Below are positions 40,957 through 49,322 of a DNA stretch of 64,000 bases, in pieces (position 1 is the first letter of the stretch; the number at the start of each line of letters is the position of its first letter). A program made the position numbers and the translations under genes. The notes under the pieces are model-generated. The model ran no database searches. It was not told the DNA's origin and was given only the letters and a program-made list of their open reading frames with translations. Source of the DNA: Bacillus sp. (in: firmicutes) (GTDB lineage Bacteria; Bacillota; Bacilli; Bacillales; Bacillaceae_J); the NCBI GenBank assembly GCA_012842745.1, contig DUSF01000037.1, positions 186,001-250,000 on the forward strand, written 5' to 3'.

Positions 40957-42327
40957 TCATAACTCTATACTGGCTGATAAAATCAATTCTACCTCCGTTC
41001 CTTCTCCCTCTTTACTTTTTATTTTGATTTCACCTTTATGCAGTTTCATGATACTTTTGGCAATATAAAGTCCTAATCCAGAACCTCCAGTTTCCCGGCT
41101 CCTTGCCTTATCCACCCTGTAAAAGCGTTCAAAAATATTCTTAGTTTCATCCTGTGGAATGCCAATACCATAATCCTTTATGCGGACAATGACGTTATCC
41201 CCATTTTTAACTAAGAAAACATCAATTTTATCATGACTGTATTTAATGGCATTATCGAGCAAAATGATAATGACCTGCTTGATTTTTAATTCATCTGCCA
41301 TAATAAGGATAGGTGATTCTTCATAATGTAAACTGATTTCTCGCTTATACACTTGTTTCATTTGTTTCAAAATCGTTTGGCAAAACGATACTAGATTGAC
41401 AACACTCATTTCCAGCGCCATTTCTTTTTCTATCGAAGCTACATCCAGGAAGGTTTCCGTCATTTTTTGAATTCTGGTAGCTTCTGAATTAATCGCTTGG
41501 ATCGCTTCTTCAGCCACTTCTTTATCTTCTAGTCCATGTCGCTTTAGTAAACTAGCATAACTTTTAATTACGGTTAACGGAGTCCTCAATTCATGGGATG
41601 CATCTGAAACAAACCGGGACTGCTTTTCGAAATTTTCTTCCAGCCTGTCAATCATCCGGTTGAACGTATTTGCTAATGTTTGAAGTTCATCCTTTGTATC
41701 GTTATGAATCATTATTTTTTTCGGAACACCACTTCGTTCAATATCTTCCATTGTATTAATCATGTTTGAAATCGGCCTCATAATGATATTTGACAACCAT
41801 TTGCCGCTTAGCAATGATAAGATAACAGCTATCACGGTACTGACCCCAAGAATCCATAAAAGGATATCTTTCCTTGTTTCCAGCCCTACCAACTCTTCAG
41901 CAATTTCCAGACTTTCATTATGAAAGCTCCTATCCTCTAGGGGAACACGAACGATTAATACTTGCTTTTCCTTACCCTCTAACTTAATACCCCGTCTCTC
42001 AATTTCTGGAGTATTTACAAATTTCCCTTTAATTTTTTGGGCAAGTGCTTTTTCGTTCGTTACTTCATAAAGGATTTGGCCCTTTGGCCCCAAGATGCGA
42101 ATATAAGAATTATCGGTTAAATAATTTTTTAGTTCACTTTGAATACTGCTAGGTGTGTTATTGGCATGAATACTTTTTACAATCTCCCTTGCTTTTTGAA
42201 ATCCCACATCCTTTTCCATATTAAGTGTCGTATTCATGAATAAAATGAACACAACAACATTAATCAAAATTAAGATAAGGAGCATCCAAGCCGTTGTTAA
42301 TAGATTAATTTTTAATGTGATCCTCAT
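40957..42327 (-). CDS. HAMP-type sensor histidine kinase (YkoH-like)
   Basis: 456 residues. Two membrane helices (about 12-33 and 155-175) bracket an extracytoplasmic sensor, followed by HAMP (MRPISNMINTMEDIERSG), HisKA with the phosphorylated His in FVSDASHELRTPLTVIKSY, and HATPase motifs NAIKYSHD, DYGIGIPQDE, ERFYRVDKARSRETGG and GLGLYIAKSI. Its start overlaps the response regulator by 23 bases. Layout is that of the B. subtilis YkoG/YkoH pair; the signal is unknown. Its position among DedA, PAP2 and Pss genes suggests envelope or lipid control. Confidence 0.92.
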   Translation of the reverse strand: MRITLKINLLTTAWMLLILILINVVVFILFMNTTLNMEKDVGFQKAREIVKSIHANNTPSSIQSELKNYLTDNSYIRILGPKGQILYEVTNEKALAQKIKGKFVNTPEIERRGIKLEGKEKQVLIVRVPLEDRSFHNESLEIAEELVGLETRKDILLWILGVSTVIAVILSLLSGKWLSNIIMRPISNMINTMEDIERSGVPKKIMIHNDTKDELQTLANTFNRMIDRLEENFEKQSRFVSDASHELRTPLTVIKSYASLLKRHGLEDKEVAEEAIQAINSEATRIQKMTETFLDVASIEKEMALEMSVVNLVSFCQTILKQMKQVYKREISLHYEESPILIMADELKIKQVIIILLDNAIKYSHDKIDVFLVKNGDNVIVRIKDYGIGIPQDETKNIFERFYRVDKARSRETGGSGLGLYIAKSIMKLHKGEIKIKSKEGEGTEVELILSASIEL

Positions 42328-43018
42328 CTGCGTTCTCCTTTATCGTATAGCCAATACCCCTAATTGTAGTAATGAGAGGACTGGAAAAACCATCTTCTAT
42401 TTTTTTTCGCAAATGGCGGATAAACACATCAATCACGTTCGTTTCTCCCTCGTAATCATAACCCCATACATTCAAAAGGATATTTTCTCGAGTAACAACT
42501 TTATTCTTGTTTACAATTAAATACACAAGCAAGTCATATTCCCTTGGGGTTAAAACAATGGAAGTGCCTGCCCTTGTTACCTCTCTTGTATCAGTATTGA
42601 TCTCTAAATCCTTTACAGAAAGAATGGAGATATCCCCTTTAAGGCCATTTTTCGAATAATGGCGGAGACAAGAACGAATTCTTGCTAACAATTCTTCGAT
42701 TTCAAATGGCTTTGTCACATAATCATTGGCACCTTGATCAAGTCCCGCTACCTTATCAAATGTGGTATTTCGCGCCGTTAGAAGAATAACAGGAAGGTCC
42801 TCTTTTTCCTTTCTTAGTCTCCTTAGCACCTCGATTCCATTTAATTTAGGTAGCATCACATCTAACAGGATTAAATCAATTTCACTATGTAAGGCTGTTT
42901 CCAGCCCAGCTTTCCCATCATATTCTACTGTCACCATGTAGCCCTCATATTCAAGCTCCATCTTTAAAACACGGGCAATTTGAATTTCATCTTCTAGAAC
43001 TAAAATATGGGTTTTCAC
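42305..43018 (-). CDS. OmpR-family response regulator (YkoG-like)
   Basis: 237 residues. Receiver domain with phosphoacceptor Asp in LILLDVMLPKLNGIE near residue 53, Thr/Lys in LLTARNTTF and NDYVTKPFEIEELLARI, followed by an OmpR-type winged-helix DNA-binding domain (LTPREYDLLVYLIVNKNKVV; FIRHLRKKIEDGF). Start ATG lies behind TAGGGGG. It overlaps the kinase gene and is the partner for it. The 150 bases upstream, shared with the PAP2 remnant, are its likely promoter region. Confidence 0.93.
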   Translation of the reverse strand: MKTHILVLEDEIQIARVLKMELEYEGYMVTVEYDGKAGLETALHSEIDLILLDVMLPKLNGIEVLRRLRKEKEDLPVILLTARNTTFDKVAGLDQGANDYVTKPFEIEELLARIRSCLRHYSKNGLKGDISILSVKDLEINTDTREVTRAGTSIVLTPREYDLLVYLIVNKNKVVTRENILLNVWGYDYEGETNVIDVFIRHLRKKIEDGFSSPLITTIRGIGYTIKENADEDHIKN

Positions 43019-43175
43019 ATTCTATTCCCCCTAGAATCCTATAACTTAAATGTAACACTCTAAAGTAACAATTTTCATTTTTTAATGGATTATTAATGTT
43101 TTTTTCATATCCTGTTCAGGTTCCTTATTTATAGTTAAGGTACCCACATGGGATTAATAGTACTTAAAAAAATAA

Positions 43176-43523
43176 AAGGTCAATCTACTATTGACCCATG
43201 CGGCAGACGCTTCGTTTCCAAGCGACCATACAACCGGTGCCTTTGCTTTAGCACTGGCAGTTCTATTTGTTCATCGTAAAATTGGGCTAGGTATGCTTTT
43301 GTTTGCCTTCCTAACAGGTTTTTCTCGTATCTATGTAGGGCATCATTACCCATTGGACATTTTAGGAAGTATAGTCGTATCGTTAGTCATTAGTATCATT
43401 GTTTACAAACTGAGTCCGTTCCTTGAACCCATTGCGAATGCAATTATCAATCTTTATAACAGGATCCCTTTTGTTCCGAAAAACATGGAAACTACAAGCA
43501 ATACAAAATTATTAAATAAATAG
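43176..43523 (+). pseudogene. PAP2/undecaprenyl-diphosphatase C-terminal part, 5' truncated
   Basis: The open frame starts after a TAA at 43173-43175 and reads KVNLLLTHAADASFPSDHTT, then GFSRIYVGHHYPLDILGSI. Motifs two and three of the PAP2 family (PSDH and SRxxxGHHxxxD) are intact, but the region with KxxxxxxRP and the first three membrane helices is missing. The nearest possible start is TTG 43191 with no ribosome binding site. It resembles the BcrC/YodM type of undecaprenyl pyrophosphate phosphatase. Confidence 0.8.
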
Positions 43524-43526
43524 ACA

Positions 43527-43566
43527 TAACAAAACACTGACTTTTTTCGAGTCAGTGTTTTGTGCC
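43527..43566. terminator. Bidirectional terminator
   Basis: CAAAACACTGAC pairs with GTCAGTGTTTTG around TTTTTTCGA. It lies between the plus-strand PAP2 remnant and the minus-strand DedA gene and overlaps the end of the latter. Confidence 0.8.
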
Positions 43567-44160
43567 AAGGCTAACTTTTTTAGATTTTTTCTTCCACAAA
43601 TAATAAAAAATAAATAATAGTACAATGAACAGAATTAAATAAAGACTGTATTTGGTTACATACATTTCTACTTGTCCCCAATTTTCCCCTAGTTTTCTTC
43701 CTAAAGTGATAAAGGTAAACGTCCATACGAATGCCCCACTATACGCATATACAATGAATTTTCTAAAAGGATAGTTATTTATTGCGGCAATATAAGCCGC
43801 AATATGCCGCACTCCAGGAATAAAATAGCCAATGAATAAAACTATAGTCCCGATTTTCCGAAATAAATTCTTTGTCAAATTGATTTTGGATTCAGTAATA
43901 TGAAATTTAGGGCCATATTTCTTCAATAATGGTAATCCAAACCTATAACCAATATAGTAACTAAGTGAAATTCCTCCTGCAGCACCTGAAAACGCACTTA
44001 ACAAAGACAGGAAGAATTTTAAATTACCCTGAAAGACATTATAGCCAACAAATGTTAAAAGAACCTCGTCAGGTATCGGAAGACCTACAATACCACCGAT
44101 TAACACTACAATGATTCCTAAATATCCTAAATGCTCAATTAGGAAATTTATATGTTGCAT
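43552..44160 (-). CDS. DedA family membrane protein
   Basis: 202 residues with about five membrane segments. Family blocks: GIVGLPIPDEVLLTFVGYNV, GGISLSYYIGYRFGLPLLKK, IGYFIPGVRHIAAYIAAINN (Pro-Gly-x-Arg-His) and YSGAFVWTFTFITLGRKLG. DedA proteins include lipid-carrier flippases of the undecaprenyl phosphate class. It is the single-domain member; the other two DedA copies here carry extra domains. The start ATG is behind TAGGTGGG. pssA lies 20 bases upstream on the same strand, so the two are likely cotranscribed. Confidence 0.92.
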   Translation of the reverse strand: MQHINFLIEHLGYLGIIVVLIGGIVGLPIPDEVLLTFVGYNVFQGNLKFFLSLLSAFSGAAGGISLSYYIGYRFGLPLLKKYGPKFHITESKINLTKNLFRKIGTIVLFIGYFIPGVRHIAAYIAAINNYPFRKFIVYAYSGAFVWTFTFITLGRKLGENWGQVEMYVTKYSLYLILFIVLLFIFYYLWKKKSKKVSLGTKH

Positions 44161-44180
44161 TATTATTTCCCACCTAAGTA

Positions 44181-44672
44181 TTAAAGTTTTTTAACTCTAA
44201 TGGGAGTCACCATTAAAATAGCAAGGACTAAGGTGATCCATGCATTGCTGTATGAAAAGAATCCCATTGCAGCGAGCGGTAGTCCAGCAGCAGGAATAGG
44301 CAATCCTCTAAAATATCCAATCGTTGGTTTAACATTAAACCTTGCTAACCTTAACGCCCCCATTATTGGAAAAAGGATAAATGCCAAGGAAGTTAAAATA
44401 GATGGCTCTGCTATTGCATGAAATACAAGTGCTGGAGCAACACCAAAACTAACAATATCAGCCAAGGAATCCAATTGAACACCTAATTCACTGTTAACTT
44501 TTAATCCCCTAGCAATTCTGCCGTCAAGAAGATCAAAAATTGCTGAAAAGAAAATTAGGATGGATGCTACTTCTAAAAAGCCACTCATGTTACAGGTAAT
44601 GGAAAGAACACCGCACAATAAATTTCCCATTGTAAATAAATTAGGTATTGCTTTTGCTACTTGACTGAACAA
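44181..44672 (-). CDS. pssA: CDP-diacylglycerol-serine O-phosphatidyltransferase PssA
   Basis: 163 residues with several membrane helices. The CDP-alcohol phosphotransferase motif is intact: DLLDGRIARGLKVNSELG then VQLDSLADIVSFG, giving DG-x2-AR-x7/8-G-x3-D-x3-D. IPNLFTMGNLLCGVL is the usual PssA N terminus. Makes phosphatidylserine, precursor of phosphatidylethanolamine. The start is TTG with GGAGGAG just upstream. B. subtilis PssA has 177 residues and is followed by ybfM (DedA) and psd, and here too a DedA gene follows, but psd is absent. Confidence 0.92.
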   Translation of the reverse strand: MFSQVAKAIPNLFTMGNLLCGVLSITCNMSGFLEVASILIFFSAIFDLLDGRIARGLKVNSELGVQLDSLADIVSFGVAPALVFHAIAEPSILTSLAFILFPIMGALRLARFNVKPTIGYFRGLPIPAAGLPLAAMGFFSYSNAWITLVLAILMVTPIRVKKL

Positions 44673-44749
44673 AATACTCCTCCTAACTTTGATGCTTCGA
44701 CATTTAATTAGTTTTTGTTCCTTATGGTTTTCTTATTAATATATCTTTC

Positions 44750-45340
44750 CTAGTATTGCTGATAAAACCATATTGCAGTGGTTAACCATAATACATTGAG
44801 GAAGTACCCTGCTAATATATCGCTTGGATAATGAACTCCAAGATAAATACGACTTATACCAATTGTAAAAATCATCATGACACTCAGAACGATTAAAATT
44901 GTACATCCTAATAGGGTCCGAATATGTCTCCATAACAGAAAAGTAAGAATACCGTACAAGGTACATGCATTGGTTGCATGACCACTAGGAAAGCTGTAAC
45001 CACTAACCTCAATGAGTCGATTTTAATAATAAAAAAAGATGTTAGAACCCACCATTACAGCAATAAATAGGATTAACTCAGAACGATGTTTTAATACTTT
45101 GTATAGGAAGATCAATATAAGAAGGGATAGTGGCACAATGGAAACAGTAGAACCAATATTGGTAAATAATTTCATAATGACTGTCAGTGTTGGTGCCTCA
45201 AATCCCTGGATAAAAGATATAACTATGCTATCAAAATGTATAATCTTATCGTAGGTTACCATGGTCGCTAATAAAGCAAACCCGGCAAGCGATATTATGC
45301 TTATTATTAGCGCCCGCGTAAGCTGAACCTTTAAATTCAT
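44750..45340 (-). pseudogene. PAP2 phosphatase gene broken by a stop and an in-frame loss of its first motif
   Basis: The frame from MNLKVQLTRALIISIISLAG (45340) runs through typical PAP2 membrane helices, VMVGSNIFFYY, a TAA (45020s), then continues in the same frame NRLIEVSGYSFPSGHATNAC and GISRIYLGVHYPSDILAGYF to 44750. In intact relatives a segment of some 12 residues holding KxxxxxxRP connects GSN and RLIE. That segment is missing and a stop stands in its place. Motifs two and three are intact. Confidence 0.82.
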
Positions 45341-45473
45341 TGACCCTGATACCTCATTTAGCAAACTAGCTAGACCGTAGTTAATAAGATATATTATTGA
45401 ACAATTCAAGCACGTTAATACACAATAGCCACATGTATTGTTCACTACCAATTTTTTTATTGTATCTTAAGGC

Positions 45474-45501
45474 ACAAAAGGATAGCGAAATCGCTATCCA
45501 A
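45474..45501 (-). terminator. Intrinsic terminator after the duplicated Asp-box tail
   Basis: GGATAGCG pairs with CGCTATCC around ATTT and is followed on the minus strand by TTTTG. Confidence 0.75.
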
Positions 45502-45512
45502 AGAGCTTGTTT

Positions 45513-45602
45513 TTAGTTAATTGCACCTGCTTTGATTACTTCATTCCAATTTCCACCTCCATCTTCTGAAACAAAAACTGTATTATTAAAAGAGGAGACC
45601 GT
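45513..45602 (-). pseudogene. Duplicated 3' end of the Asp-box membrane gene
   Basis: Encodes VSSFNNTVFVSEDGGGNWNE and VIKAGAIN then TAA. It is nearly identical to the last 28 residues of the gene ending at 45949 (VSSFNNSVFVSEDGGDNWNE), with 2 residue changes. It has no start and must derive from a partial duplication. Confidence 0.8.
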
Positions 45603-45646
45603 CAATATTTATAAGGAGTAACCTACCCCTTTTTAGTTGACATTTG

Positions 45647-45847
45647 TCAGCCACCTTCTATACAAGTTGAAATAGAGCTTCCAACAGCAGAATTTAATTC
45701 TTGTAGTAATGAAGTCAGCAATTCCCTTTCAACCAATTCTTCTAAAGTCTGTTTTGTAAGTGGAATATTGTATTTTTTGAAAATATTTGCCGTAACTTCC
45801 CAAACTTCAACAATTGCTACTGATGTCATATTAGCTTGTATGACCAT
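45647..45847 (-). CDS. Hypothetical 66-residue protein
   Basis: Starts MVIQANMTSVAIVEVWEVTA behind AAAAAGGAG at proper spacing. The middle FKKYNIPLTKQTLEELVERE looks helical and the end is SSISTCIEGG with one Cys. It lies between the duplicated Asp-box tail and its parent gene on the same strand. I do not recognise the family; the good ribosome binding site and codon use favour a real gene. Confidence 0.6.
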   Translation of the reverse strand: MVIQANMTSVAIVEVWEVTANIFKKYNIPLTKQTLEELVERELLTSLLQELNSAVGSSISTCIEGG

Positions 45848-45948
45848 TTCAGAATGCTCCTTTTTGTTTTACTTTATCATATTTTATTCATTAACCTACG
45901 TGTGAACTTCAATAATAAAAAACTAGCCCCCAAGTTGGGAGCTTATTA

Positions 45949-47028
45949 TCAGTTAATTGCACCTGCTTTAATTACTTCATTCCAATTATCCCCACCATCT
46001 TCAGATACAAAAACTGAATTGTTAAAGGAAGAAACCAAAATTTGTTTTAAGTTCTCAGGATTAACAGAAATATAGTTGGCAGCATCTTTACTTATCATAA
46101 TCGCAGCATCATCTTTTGTAATAGAGTAGCTAATTAAATCTTTGTTTTCATTTGGTATGACCGCAAAAGCTGTTATAAACCGCTCTCCGCCATGCATAAC
46201 CCAAGTTTTCCCACCATCATCGGAACGCATAATGCCACTTTCTGTTCCTGCGAGCAATGTGTTTTCATTGTCTGGAAGGGCTACCATTGCATAAACTTTA
46301 TGAAGATCTTCAGATAATCCTTTTGGTTCTATTTTCTCCCAATTTTGGCCTCCATCAGTACTTTTAAAAATCCCTGCGCCATATTCCCCTTCGCCCATTT
46401 GGTTCAATCCATAAATATTTACAATAGCGAATACAAACATTAGTGCATAAAATAGCAGCATTCTCTTAAAAGTCTGCTTGTTGCTCATTCGATATACTGT
46501 ATAAGCAGATCCAAAGAAACCAAGACCGATTATGATAAACTGTAATACTTGTACTGTAAATGTAGATGTAAATGCTAAATCACCAGCCTGCATATTAATC
46601 CCAAATAGTGCGATTGTATTATAGCCGATTGATTTTCCTTCCGTTAAGAGGTGGAACAAATTATGGGCAATATGACCAGCTAAATCGAGTGGGATAATCG
46701 CATAGCCAAATCTTACAAAATATTCTTTTATTGATTGCCAATTCTTCTTATTCGAAACAACTAGCGACGTTACCCAAAGCATTGCTACTGGAATAATCAT
46801 CGAAATGATAAAAGCGACTGTAAAATTAACAGGATAAGAAGTTGTTCCAGTAACTTGGCTAATTATTTTTAAAATTTCTTGCCAGATAGATAACATCGTT
46901 ATATTTTGCACAAACACAATACCCATAATGACTGCAGCTAAGACTGTATGCTCTAGCTTTGGCTTTTTAATGCCCCAAAGCTCACTAGTTAGTCTACGGA
47001 AGGAAACACGAATAGAATCATATTGTAT
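45949..47028 (-). pseudogene. 5'-truncated membrane protein with C-terminal Asp-box (BNR) repeats
   Basis: The longest ATG-started frame is 325 codons (46926), but protein-like sequence in the same frame extends upstream (SIRVSFRRLTSELWGIKKPK and LEHTVLAAVI) to a TAG at 47029, so the N terminus is missing. Residues 1-175 contain four to five membrane helices and resemble polyferredoxin-type (NapH-like) membrane proteins, without any cysteine cluster left. The C-terminal part has three Asp-box repeats: FKSTDGGQNW, MRSDDGGKTW and FVSEDGGDNW, of the kind found in YCF48/sortilin-like propellers. It lies straight behind arsC. Confidence 0.65.
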
Positions 47029-47045
47029 CTAGCTATTTAGGTATG

Positions 47046-47467
47046 TTATTCACCAGTGTCAGCAAATCGCTTCACTCTCTCACCTATCTCATCACGAACA
47101 CGCTGGAAGAAAGCCCATTTTTCTTCATCTTTTCCTTCTGCTTTAGCGGGATCATCAAAGCCCCAATGCTCTCTTTTAACATGTGGTGGTGTCATTGGAC
47201 ATTTATCAGCTGCATCACCACATAGCGTTACAACTAAACTAGCATTATTTAATACATCAAGGTTGATAATATCTGAAGTTTGAGTTGAAATATCAATACC
47301 GACTTCCTTCATTGCTTTTACCGCATTTGGGTTTAAACCATGTGCTTCGATTCCAGCACTCCTAACAACCCACTCATCACCTAAATATTTTTTTGCCCAA
47401 CCTTCTGCCATTTGGCTGCGGCATGAATTACCTGTACATAAAAATAAATTGTTTTTTTATCTCCCAT
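47046..47467 (-). pseudogene. arsC: Arsenate reductase ArsC, frameshifted at codon 9
   Basis: From ATG 47467 (AAAGGAG upstream) the frame reads MGDKKTIYF and then loses register at a run of five T (47440-47444). One extra base would give [20 protein letters not shown] and continue to 47046, a thioredoxin-coupled ArsC with its catalytic Cys 10 (CTGNSCR) and the redox pair in [12 protein letters not shown]. All other family features are intact ([12 protein letters not shown]). Either the gene is mutated, the homopolymer was misread, or a -1 slip restores it. It follows acr3 by 21 bases in the ars operon. Confidence 0.88.
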
Positions 47468-47488
47468 GTTATGACTCCTTTTGCTTAA

Positions 47489-48568
47489 TTATAGATTTGC
47501 TTGTGTTTTGAAGTATTTACGTTGAAACCATAAGGCTACATTTACTAGAGCAATCATGACCGGTACTTCAACTAAAGGACCAATAACGGCGGCAAATGCA
47601 GCACCTGAGTGAATACCAAATACGCCAACAGCAACAGCAATCGCTAATTCAAAGTTGTTGCTTCCAGCTGTAAACGCTAATGTTGTCGTAACAGGGTAAC
47701 CAGCACCAATTTTTTTACCCATATAAAAGGAAACAAAGAACATCACAACAAAGTAGATTAACAACGGAATCGCAATGCGCACAACATCTAATGGCAGGCT
47801 AACGATAACATCGCCCTTTAATGAAAACATCACAATTATCGTAAAAAGTAATGCAATCAGTGTAATTGGGCTGATTTTAGGTGTAAATTTCTTTTCATAC
47901 CACTCTCTACCTTTAGCTTTTACAAAAATAAGTCTAGTTACCATTCCCGCTATGAATGGAATTCCCAAATAGATAAAGACTGATTTTGAAACCTCAGCCA
48001 TTGTTATATCTACGACTGCTCCTTCAATGCCCAACCATTCTGGAATAATCGTTACAAAAGCATAGGCGTAAACAGAAAAAAATAAAGTTTGGAATAAAGC
48101 ATTAAAAGCAACTAATCCTGCTGCATATTCTGTATCCCCTTTTGCAAGATCATTCCAGACAATAACCATTGCAATACAACGTGCTAAACCAATGAGAATC
48201 AATCCTACCATATACTCCGGCTTATCTGGTAAAAAAATAATTGCTAAAACAAACATGAGGACTGGACCAATAATCCAGTTTTGTACTAGTGAAAGCATCA
48301 ATACTTTTACATTTTTAAATACCCTGCCCATTTCTTCATAACGGACTTTTGCTAATGGTGGATACATCATTAAAATTAGACCAATCGCTAATGGAATCGA
48401 TGTTGTTCCAACTTGTAGCCTATTTAATCCGCCAACAAATCCAGGAGCTATATTTCCTGCTCCAATTCCAATTGCCATAGCAAGAAAAATCCAAACAGTT
48501 AAATATCTGTCCAAAAAAGACAAACGTTTTTTCCCTTCATTACTCAAAGTTTCTTCCTCTCTTTCCAT
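47489..48568 (-). CDS. acr3: Arsenite efflux permease Acr3
   Basis: 359 residues with ten membrane helices, Acr3-type arsenite exporter. Signature [20 protein letters not shown] contains the essential Cys in helix 4, and [20 protein letters not shown] is the helix 9-10 region with the conserved Asn/Glu. It exports As(III) and works with ArsC, which reduces As(V). It lies 8 bases after arsR in the operon arsR-acr3-arsC; expression should be derepressed by arsenite. Start ATG with GAAAGAG nearby. Confidence 0.95.
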   Translation of the reverse strand: MEREEETLSNEGKKRLSFLDRYLTVWIFLAMAIGIGAGNIAPGFVGGLNRLQVGTTSIPLAIGLILMMYPPLAKVRYEEMGRVFKNVKVLMLSLVQNWIIGPVLMFVLAIIFLPDKPEYMVGLILIGLARCIAMVIVWNDLAKGDTEYAAGLVAFNALFQTLFFSVYAYAFVTIIPEWLGIEGAVVDITMAEVSKSVFIYLGIPFIAGMVTRLIFVKAKGREWYEKKFTPKISPITLIALLFTIIVMFSLKGDVIVSLPLDVVRIAIPLLIYFVVMFFVSFYMGKKIGAGYPVTTTLAFTAGSNNFELAIAVAVGVFGIHSGAAFAAVIGPLVEVPVMIALVNVALWFQRKYFKTQANL

Positions 48569-48576
48569 AAGCTAAC

Positions 48577-48924
48577 CTAACAATCAAAACGTAATTTGGT
48601 ACTATTCCCCTCAACCTTTTCAATATTTCCATTTTGATCTTGAACATGCTGCAAGATATCTTCAATAAGAGGATAAAATTCACTAGATTTATGTAAGGAG
48701 TAATAAATCCATTGACCTTTCCGTTCTTCATCTACAAGCCCTGCATCTTTTAGTTTACGAAGATGCTGGCTAATCGACGGTTGACTCATTTCAAATAATT
48801 CAACAAGTTCACAAACACAACACTCCTGTTTTTGTAAAACAGAGATAATTGTAAGTCTTGTTTTATCTCCAAGAAGCTTTAATACTTGAGCAGCTTTCAC
48901 AATTTCTACCGTTGTTTGTTGCAT
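48577..48924 (-). CDS. arsR: ArsR arsenite-responsive repressor
   Basis: About 115 residues of the ArsR/SmtB family. The metalloid site is ECCVCELVELF at helix 3 and the HTH is MSQPSISQHLRKLKDAGLVD. I place the start at MQQTTVEIVKAAQV (48924) with AAGGAGG about 11 bases upstream; GTG 48936 is too close to the site. The 22-base palindrome at 48976 is the likely operator. First gene of the ars operon. Confidence 0.94.
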   Translation of the reverse strand: MQQTTVEIVKAAQVLKLLGDKTRLTIISVLQKQECCVCELVELFEMSQPSISQHLRKLKDAGLVDEERKGQWIYYSLHKSSEFYPLIEDILQHVQDQNGNIEKVEGNSTKLRFDC

Positions 48925-48975
48925 ATCGCATTCCACCTCCTTACTGACATTAATGATTAAGCGCTTTTATATAAT

Positions 48976-48997
48976 CATATAACTAACTGCTTATATG
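48976..48997. promoter_or_regulatory. Likely ArsR operator
   Basis: CATATAA and TTATATG form an inverted repeat separated by eight bases, 52 bases upstream of the arsR start. AT-rich palindromes of this type are normal ArsR binding sites. Confidence 0.65.
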
Positions 48998-49322
48998 GTC
49001 AATAAAAACGAAAACTTCCATAATAAAGCGCCAATATAAAAAAGGAAATGTTTAGTTAGACGAAGATGCGTTAACATTTCTGTTATTAACATAGTTTTTT
49101 AAAAACAACTATTTTTTCAGCTAATTTTCATTTTTGAATAGCATAATTATATTTGAACAATGTCAACCCTTTGTAAAAACCACTGCATTTTATAGTAGTG
49201 GTTTTTATTAAATTTATTTTTGCAATTATGATTCTCTCCACTATTAAAATATTAAAAAAATAGTGTAGAATAAGGATGGAATAGTTTACCTTGAAGATAA
49301 TCTAAAAGATTAAGAAGGTGAT
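48998..49322. other. Intergenic region between arsR and the binding-lipoprotein gene
   Basis: About 325 bases with no ORF. It contains one hairpin (49174-49210) and AT-rich DNA that must hold the promoter of the gene at 49323. No clear regulatory motif is seen. Confidence 0.5.
49174..49210 (+). terminator. Terminator-like hairpin without an upstream gene
   Basis: AAAACCACT pairs with AGTGGTTTT around a 12-base loop and is followed by TTATT. No plus-strand gene precedes it within 300 bases. Confidence 0.6.

Noticed and set aside
44736-44966. 76-codon minus-strand frame starting MYLVRYSYFSVMETYSDPIR
   Set aside because: Out-of-frame shadow of the PAP2 pseudogene, which reads SRIYLGVHYPSD in the other frame.
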